From Arthrobacter sp. Soil764 (GTDB taxonomy: Bacteria > Actinomycetota > Actinomycetes > Actinomycetales > Micrococcaceae): 38,262 bases of DNA. The notes under the pieces were generated by a model. The model saw only the letters and a list, made by a program, of their open reading frames with translations, was not told the origin of the DNA and made no database searches. The position numbers and the translations under genes were made by a program. Below are positions 33,362-38,262 of the stretch, one piece after another. Location: the NCBI RefSeq assembly GCF_001428075.1, contig NZ_LMSI01000010.1:1-38262 (forward strand), written 5' to 3'. How positions within the stretch are numbered: position 1 is the first letter of the stretch; every line of letters starts with the position of its first letter.

Positions 33362-34120
33362 GTGACGCCCTGCCCCGACCGTTCCCCAAAGCCAGCATCT
33401 CCAGTGGAGGACGCGGCTGTGCGCATGGCGGCACTCCCCCAGCTGCGGCACTGGATCGCCGTGCCCATCCTCGCAGCACTCCTGATCGTGGCAGGCGGCC
33501 TGGCGCTGAGGTTCATCCCCGCCCTGACATCGGCGGACATGTCAGTGGACGCCGAGCTGAGCCATGACCACACGCCGCCGCTGACGGCCTTGGCCATGGC
33601 CATCAACGTGGTGTTCAGCCCGGCGGGCGGCGTGCTCATGATCGCCGCCCTGTGCCTCTACCTCCTGCTGGTGCGCCGCAGCCCCGTCAACGCCATCGCG
33701 ACAGGGCTGGTTGCTGCAGGCGGCTGGGTGAGCAGCGAACTGTTCAAGCTATTGGTGGCACGCCACCGCCCCGACTCCACAGCGCTATACAACCCGCTGA
33801 TCCCGGAGCCGGGAACGGACAGCTTCCCCAGCGGTCATGTGGCCCTGGCTTCCGCGCTGGCCATTGCCGTCTATCTGCTGGCCCGCGGCACCAAGTGGCA
33901 GCGGCCGGCAGCCATCCTCGGGATCCTTGTGGCCATGACCGTGGCATTTTCCCGCGTCTATCTCGGCGTGCACTACCCCACCGACGTCACGGCGTCCTTC
34001 CTCACCGCAGCCACGGGAGCGGCGTTCCTGACCGGACTGTGGAACCGGTTCGGGCTGTCGCTGCTGGCCCGGATGCCATTCCTGGCAAAACTCGGCCCCG
34101 TTCCAACGCCCCAGGGCTGA
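33362..34120 (+). CDS. PAP2 family membrane phosphatase
   Basis: A 252-residue integral membrane phosphatase with about six helices. The three PAP2 motifs are complete: K129 to RP137 in KLLVARHRP, PSGH (156-159) and SRVYLGVHYPTD (197-208). Substrates of the family are lipid phosphates such as undecaprenyl diphosphate or phosphatidic acid. GTG 33362 is used; an internal GTG at 33419 is an alternative that would drop a hydrophilic N-terminus. The DedA gene follows after 9 nt. Confidence 0.92.
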   Translation: MTPCPDRSPKPASPVEDAAVRMAALPQLRHWIAVPILAALLIVAGGLALRFIPALTSADMSVDAELSHDHTPPLTALAMAINVVFSPAGGVLMIAALCLYLLLVRRSPVNAIATGLVAAGGWVSSELFKLLVARHRPDSTALYNPLIPEPGTDSFPSGHVALASALAIAVYLLARGTKWQRPAAILGILVAMTVAFSRVYLGVHYPTDVTASFLTAATGAAFLTGLWNRFGLSLLARMPFLAKLGPVPTPQG

Positions 34121-34129
34121 GGCGCTGCC

Positions 34130-34765
34130 ATGACGGGCTTCATCGACGGCCTCCTGAACGTCAGCCCGATCGTGGCGTATATCGCCGTCTTCTGCCTGGT
34201 GTTTGCCGAGGATGCATTGTTTGTCGGCTTCGTCATCCCAGGCGAAACAGCAGCCGTCCTTGGGGGCGTGGTGGCCAGCCGGGGCGAGGTGCAGCTGGGC
34301 ATGATGATGGGCCTGGTGGTGGGTGCCGCCGTCATTGGCGACAGCGTGGGCTATGAGGTGGGCAAGCATCTGGGCTCCCGCATCCTGGAGGCAAAAGTGC
34401 TCCGCCGCCACGCCGGGAGGTTGGAGAATGCGCAGGATTTCCTCCGCCGGAAAGGCGGTTCCGCTGTCTTCCTTGGTCGCTTCACAGCCTTCTTCCGGGC
34501 TGTCATGCCGGCCCTGGCCGGCACCTCCCGGATGCCCTACGGCCGGTTCCTCGCCTGGAACGCGGCGGGCGGCATCGTCTGGGGCATTGGCTTCGTCCTG
34601 ATTGGCTTCCTCGCAGGCAACTCCTACGAGGCCGTGGCCAAGGCAGTGGGCCGGGATCTCGCCGTCGTCATCGCTGCCGTGGCCGTGGCGGCGCTCATCG
34701 TTTGGCACGTGCGTTCACGACGGCGGCGGCAGCGGCGGCGGGCCGCCAACCAGCGGCAGGACTAG
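34130..34765 (+). CDS. DedA family membrane protein
   Basis: A 211-residue DedA/SNARE-associated protein with re-entrant loops and about four to five helices. Signatures: FAEDALFVGFVIPGE near the N-terminus (acidic residues needed in the family) and FLGRFTAFFRAVMPALAGTSRMPYGRFLAWN with the conserved Arg residues. The C-terminus is a basic tail (RSRRRRQRRR). Some DedA proteins flip undecaprenyl phosphate. Pairing with PAP2 fits lipid-carrier recycling. GAGG lies 8 nt before the ATG. Confidence 0.92.
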   Translation: MTGFIDGLLNVSPIVAYIAVFCLVFAEDALFVGFVIPGETAAVLGGVVASRGEVQLGMMMGLVVGAAVIGDSVGYEVGKHLGSRILEAKVLRRHAGRLENAQDFLRRKGGSAVFLGRFTAFFRAVMPALAGTSRMPYGRFLAWNAAGGIVWGIGFVLIGFLAGNSYEAVAKAVGRDLAVVIAAVAVAALIVWHVRSRRRRQRRRAANQRQD

Positions 34766-34772
34766 GGAGAGC

Positions 34773-34801
34773 TTGACAGCAACTGTGACCAGTGCCATAT
34801 T
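34773..34801 (+). promoter_or_regulatory. Promoter of the GntR regulator gene (leaderless)
   Basis: A perfect -35 box TTGACA (34773-34778), 17-nt spacer and -10 box CATATT (34796-34801). The GTG start at 34809 follows 7 nt later, so the transcript begins at or next to the start codon. It is the best -35 match seen in the window. Confidence 0.65.
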
Positions 34802-34808
34802 TGAGGAC

Positions 34809-35516
34809 GTGAACCTGTCAGACAGCCGGACAGCAGGACAGCCTGCACACCGACCGCTTGCCCGGCTGAGCGCTGCCGAGGCGGTGTTCAACGCCATCCG
34901 CGGGGACATCGAATCCGGCACGATCCCGGTGGGAAGCAAGCTCAGTTCAGAGTCCACCCTCTCGCAGCAATACGGAGTCAGCCGCTCGGTCATCCGGGAA
35001 GCCCTCCGCTCCTGCACGGCCCTGGGCCTCACGGTCACCAGGACCGGCAAGGGGACGTTCGTCATTGCCAGCAAGGTGGCCAATGACCTCACCCTGGGGC
35101 AATACTCGGCACGGGACCTGACAGAGGCGCGTCCCCACATCGAGGTCCCGGCCGCAGGCCTGGCAGCGGAACGCCGCACTCCGGAGGAACTCGACATCCT
35201 CCGCGGGGTGGTCGCCGCCATGGCCTCGGAAACGGATCCGGAATCCTGGGTGGCGCTGGATTCCAGCTTCCATGCCACCATTGCGCGGGCCAGCGGCAAC
35301 AAAGTGTTCGCGAGTGTCGTGGCTGACATCCGGGACGCGTTGGCCCACCAGTCCGAGACATTGAACATGGTGGCTGACCGCCAGCACGCCTCCGATCTTG
35401 AGCACCAGCAGATCCTTGCCGCCATCGAGGCCGGCTCCGCGGAAAACGCCCGCGCCGCCATGGCCCACCACCTGGAAGCCGTGGGCGCAGCCCTGGAATC
35501 CATCCTCAACAGCTAA
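34809..35516 (+). CDS. GntR family (FadR/FCD type) transcriptional regulator
   Basis: A 235-residue repressor-type regulator. The N-terminal winged helix is at about 25-90 with KLSSESTLSQQYGVSRSVIR and a TGKGTFV wing. The C-terminal FCD ligand domain (about 105-230) contains the metal/ligand residues of SSFHATIARASGN and the late H in LEHQQILAAI. GTG 34809 is chosen from the leaderless promoter; TTG 34773 and GTG 34785 are in frame but lie within the promoter. It directly precedes the asparaginase gene and probably controls the cassette in response to Asn/Asp or a related acid. Confidence 0.9.
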   Translation: MNLSDSRTAGQPAHRPLARLSAAEAVFNAIRGDIESGTIPVGSKLSSESTLSQQYGVSRSVIREALRSCTALGLTVTRTGKGTFVIASKVANDLTLGQYSARDLTEARPHIEVPAAGLAAERRTPEELDILRGVVAAMASETDPESWVALDSSFHATIARASGNKVFASVVADIRDALAHQSETLNMVADRQHASDLEHQQILAAIEAGSAENARAAMAHHLEAVGAALESILNS

Positions 35517-35546
35517 TTGAATCCAACCAACCCTTCCAAGGACACC

Positions 35547-36611
35547 ATGCCATCCCCCGTGTTTTCTGCTGCCCAGACCGCTGCCCCGGACCAGCTGGCC
35601 CTGCCACAGCACATCCCCCTGGTGGCCGCCCTCCGTGACGGCCTGGTGGAAAGTGTCCACTATGGTTCCGCGATTGCGCTCGCGGCTGACGGTTCAGTGG
35701 CGGCAGCCGCAGGGGACCCGCTGACTCCGTTCTATCCACGCTCCGCGCTCAAGCCCCTCCAGGCTGTGGCCATGGTCCGCGCCGGCCTGGAACTCCCCGC
35801 GGATCTCCTGGCGTTGGCCGCCGCGAGCCATTCGGGCGCGGCAGTGCACCGGGACGGTGCCCTGCGCATCCTGGAACTGCACGGGCTCGCCCCCACAGAC
35901 TTGGAAAACAGCACCGACCTGCCTTACGGCACCACCGAGCGCGAGGACTGGCTGCGCAACGGCGGCAGCGCCACCCGGATCACGCAGAACTGCTCCGGGA
36001 AGCACGCCGCCATGGCCGCAACCTGCGCCATCAACGGCTGGCCCTTGCAGGGCTACCTGGATCCCTCCCACCCGCTGCAGCAGCTCGTCGCCCGGACCGT
36101 CGTTGACCTGACCGGCGAGGAGCCGGCCGGCGTGAGCACCGATGGCTGCGGGACCCCGCTGTTCGCCCTGACCCTCCGCGGCATGGCCCGCGCCTTCGGC
36201 CGAATCGCCCAGGCGGCCGCACGGCACGACGGCGACACCTTCGATTCGACGAATGCGGAAGCCGCCGTCGGGCTCGCCATGCAGCGGCACCCGCACATGG
36301 TGGCCGGGGAAGGCCGCGACGTCACCGAACTGATGCGCCTGCTGCCCGGCGCCGTGGCCAAGGACGGCTTTGAGGGCGTCCAGCTGGTGGGCCTGGGTGA
36401 CGGCAGTGCCGTGGCCGTGAAGATTTCCGACGGCGGCGACCGCGCCCGGATGCCCGCCACCGTCCGCCTGCTGGAGGCGCTGGGCGTGGACAGCGAACCC
36501 CTCGGTGGAATCGCCACCGCACCCGTGCTGGGCGGCGGTCACCAGGTGGGCCAGCTACTGGCCACTGATTTCCTGAACACCCAGTCCACGCCCGACAACG
36601 AAGCCCTGTGA
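35547..36611 (+). CDS. L-asparaginase of the thermolabile (Rhizobium etli AnsA-like) family
   Basis: A 354-residue asparaginase II superfamily member that hydrolyses Asn to Asp and ammonia. Conserved elements: FYPRSALKPLQAVAMV (Ser-Lys pair of the active site), SHSGAAVHRDGALRIL, NCSGKHAAMAATC with a conserved Cys/Lys, and STDGCGTPLFAL. It is not related in sequence to E. coli AnsA/AnsB. ATG 35547 has AAGGA 5 nt upstream; the frame is open from TTG 35517. It ends 8 nt before the aspartase gene. Confidence 0.92.
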   Translation: MPSPVFSAAQTAAPDQLALPQHIPLVAALRDGLVESVHYGSAIALAADGSVAAAAGDPLTPFYPRSALKPLQAVAMVRAGLELPADLLALAAASHSGAAVHRDGALRILELHGLAPTDLENSTDLPYGTTEREDWLRNGGSATRITQNCSGKHAAMAATCAINGWPLQGYLDPSHPLQQLVARTVVDLTGEEPAGVSTDGCGTPLFALTLRGMARAFGRIAQAAARHDGDTFDSTNAEAAVGLAMQRHPHMVAGEGRDVTELMRLLPGAVAKDGFEGVQLVGLGDGSAVAVKISDGGDRARMPATVRLLEALGVDSEPLGGIATAPVLGGGHQVGQLLATDFLNTQSTPDNEAL

Positions 36612-36619
36612 GGACCTCC

Positions 36620-38053
36620 ATGACCATGATCGACACCGCAGCGGACGCCACGTCTGCTCCCACCACCAGGTCCGAGCACGACCTGCTGGGCGACCGCGAC
36701 GTCCCCGCCGGGGCGTACTGGGGCGTGCACACGCTCCGCGCCGTAGAGAACTTCCCCATCACTGGCCAGAAGCTGTCCTCCAACATGCACTTGGTCCGGG
36801 GCCTGGCCGCCGTGAAGCTGGCCGCCGCCCGCACCAACCGCGAGCTCGGCCTGCTGGACGCCGAACGCGCCGATGCGATCGAGCAGGCCTGCCAGGACGT
36901 CCTGGACGGACAGCTTGCCGACCAGTTCGTGGTGGACGTGGTCCAGGGCGGTGCCGGGACGTCGTCGAACATGAACGCCAACGAGGTCATCGCCAACCGC
37001 GCCCTGGAAATCCTGGGCCACCCCAAGGGCGACTACGCCCGGCTGCACCCCAACGACCACGTCAATCTCAGCCAGTCCACCAACGACGTGTACCCCACGG
37101 CCGTCAAGCTGGGCACCATCTTCGCCGCACGGGAGCTGCTGGCAGCACTCGAGGAACTCGAGGACGCCTGCGCTGCCAAGGCCATGGAATTCCGCACCGT
37201 AGTGAAAATGGGCCGCACCCAGCTCCAGGACGCCGTCCCCATGACCCTGGGGCAGGAGTTCGGCAGCTACGCCGTCACCATCGGCGAGGACCGGCTGCGC
37301 CTGGCGGAGGCCGAACTGCTGATCCACGAGATCAACCTCGGCGCCACAGCCATCGGCACCGGCCTGAACGCGCCGCACGGGTACGCCGAAACCGCCTGCC
37401 GGCACCTGGCGGAGGTCACGGGCCTGCCGCTGGTCACTGCCGTCGACCTCATCGAAGCCACGCAGGACGTGGGCGCCTTCGTGCACCTGTCCGGCGTGCT
37501 GAAGCGGGTGGCGGTCAAACTGTCAAAGATCTGCAACGATCTCCGTTTGCTCTCCTCCGGCCCGCGCGCCGGCTTCGGCGAGATCAACCTGCCGGCCGTG
37601 CAGTCCGGCTCCTCCATCATGCCGGGCAAGATCAATCCGGTGATCCCGGAAGTGGTCTCCCAGGTGGCCTACGAAGTGATCGGCAACGACGTCACCATCA
37701 CCATGGCCGCCGAAGCCGGGCAGCTGCAGCTCAATGCTTTCGAACCCATCATCGTCCACAGCCTCCACAAGAGCATTTCCCACCTCGAAGCAGCCTGCCG
37801 CACCCTTACGGCCCGCTGCATCCGTGGAATCACCGCCAACACCGAACACCTGCGCCGCACCGTGGAGCAGTCCATCGGGCTGGTCACCGCATTGAATCCC
37901 CACCTCGGTTATGCCACCGCCACTGCCATTGCGCAGGAAGCACTTGCCACCGGCAAGGGTGTGGCTGAACTGGTCCTGGAGCACGGACTCCTCACCGATG
38001 CCCAGCTCCAGGAACTCCTGAGCCCCGAACGCCTGGCCAACCTCAGCAAGTAG
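36620..38053 (+). CDS. aspA: Aspartate ammonia-lyase (aspartase)
   Basis: A 477-residue fumarase/aspartase superfamily enzyme that converts Asp to fumarate and ammonia. The signature GSSIMPGKINPVIPEV (catalytic SS loop) and GGAGTSSNMNANEVIANRA are both present; NLSQSTNDVYPTAV fits the substrate site. Fumarase C has similar motifs, but the neighbouring asparaginase and permease favour aspartase. ATG 36620 has AGGA 5 nt upstream; GTG 36608, overlapping the asparaginase stop, is a weaker alternative. Confidence 0.93.
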   Translation: MTMIDTAADATSAPTTRSEHDLLGDRDVPAGAYWGVHTLRAVENFPITGQKLSSNMHLVRGLAAVKLAAARTNRELGLLDAERADAIEQACQDVLDGQLADQFVVDVVQGGAGTSSNMNANEVIANRALEILGHPKGDYARLHPNDHVNLSQSTNDVYPTAVKLGTIFAARELLAALEELEDACAAKAMEFRTVVKMGRTQLQDAVPMTLGQEFGSYAVTIGEDRLRLAEAELLIHEINLGATAIGTGLNAPHGYAETACRHLAEVTGLPLVTAVDLIEATQDVGAFVHLSGVLKRVAVKLSKICNDLRLLSSGPRAGFGEINLPAVQSGSSIMPGKINPVIPEVVSQVAYEVIGNDVTITMAAEAGQLQLNAFEPIIVHSLHKSISHLEAACRTLTARCIRGITANTEHLRRTVEQSIGLVTALNPHLGYATATAIAQEALATGKGVAELVLEHGLLTDAQLQELLSPERLANLSK

Positions 38054-38134
38054 TCCCCACCTGCTCCCTCGCCTCGCAAGCTCGGCCAGGGAACCCGGCA
38101 GGCGTGGGCCCACCACCCCCCAAAGGACACTCCC

Positions 38135-38262
38135 ATGACAAATACCCCCCTTCCTGACCACGTTATTGATGGTGGTCACGCGCATGCGTCCGAGACCTCC
38201 CTGCACGCGGAGGACAAGGGTTACCACAAGAACCTCAAGCCCCGGCAGATCCAGATGATCGC
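38135..38262 (+). CDS. Amino acid permease, APC family, partial (probable Asn permease)
   Basis: Only the first 42 residues are inside the window. They form a hydrophilic N-terminus followed by GYHKNLKPRQIQMIA, the typical entry into helix 1 of APC amino acid permeases (AnsP/GabP group, usually continuing IGGAIGTGLF). AAAGGA lies 7-8 nt before the ATG. Position after asparaginase and aspartase suggests asparagine or aspartate uptake. The gene runs off the right edge. Confidence 0.8.
   Translation, partial: MTNTPLPDHVIDGGHAHASETSLHAEDKGYHKNLKPRQIQMI

Noticed and set aside
34715..35509. Long minus-strand open frame opposite the GntR gene
   Set aside because: Mirror frame of a well-supported coding sequence; such frames are common here because third positions are mostly G or C.

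Overview
The window looks like chromosomal DNA from a high-GC Gram-positive bacterium, most likely Micrococcaceae (Arthrobacter/Pseudarthrobacter type). This rests on the high GC content, an actinobacterial rRNA leader at the left edge, a DtxR/IdeR-type iron box, many GTG starts, several genes whose -10 box sits only 6-7 nt before the start codon (leaderless transcripts), and the family content. Genus is an inference; I ran no database search.

Left part (1-8340). An rRNA promoter and 16S leader point leftward out of the window. Next is a leftward rpmB-rpmG-rpsN operon of zinc-free ribosomal protein paralogues ending in a strong terminator. A rightward three-gene redox operon follows: ferric-reductase-like membrane flavoprotein, secreted FMN-binding protein with an SGAT flavinylation motif, and an ApbE flavin transferase. 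Two related SGNH hydrolases then flank an AT-richer GT87-like glycosyltransferase, a MarR regulator and a YciI protein.

Middle (8342-17725). A large secreted protein fuses DNRLRE, GH16 glycosidase and metallophosphoesterase domains. It is followed by a complete siderophore uptake operon (binding lipoprotein, two permeases, ATPase, siderophore-interacting reductase), translationally coupled and preceded by an IdeR box. An FBP zinc-finger protein and a lipoprotein converge on a 21-bp perfect terminator.

Wadjet-like region (17913-23702). jetA-jetB-jetC (MksF/MksE/MksB-like SMC complex) form a tightly overlapping leftward operon, but no jetD/mksG nuclease gene lies next to it. This is the most notable system in the window.

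Right part (23961-38262). This holds an acyl-CoA dehydrogenase flanked by small membrane proteins, a YchJ protein, an aldo/keto reductase with an NmrA-like oxidoreductase, a molybdopterin oxidoreductase and an S4 RNA-binding protein. It continues with a divergent GIY-YIG-like / uracil-DNA-glycosylase-like pair and a PAP2 phosphatase-DedA pair. It ends in an asparagine/aspartate catabolic cassette: GntR regulator, asparaginase, aspartase and the start of an amino-acid permease that runs off the right edge. No tRNA, CRISPR array, transposase or phage gene was seen.
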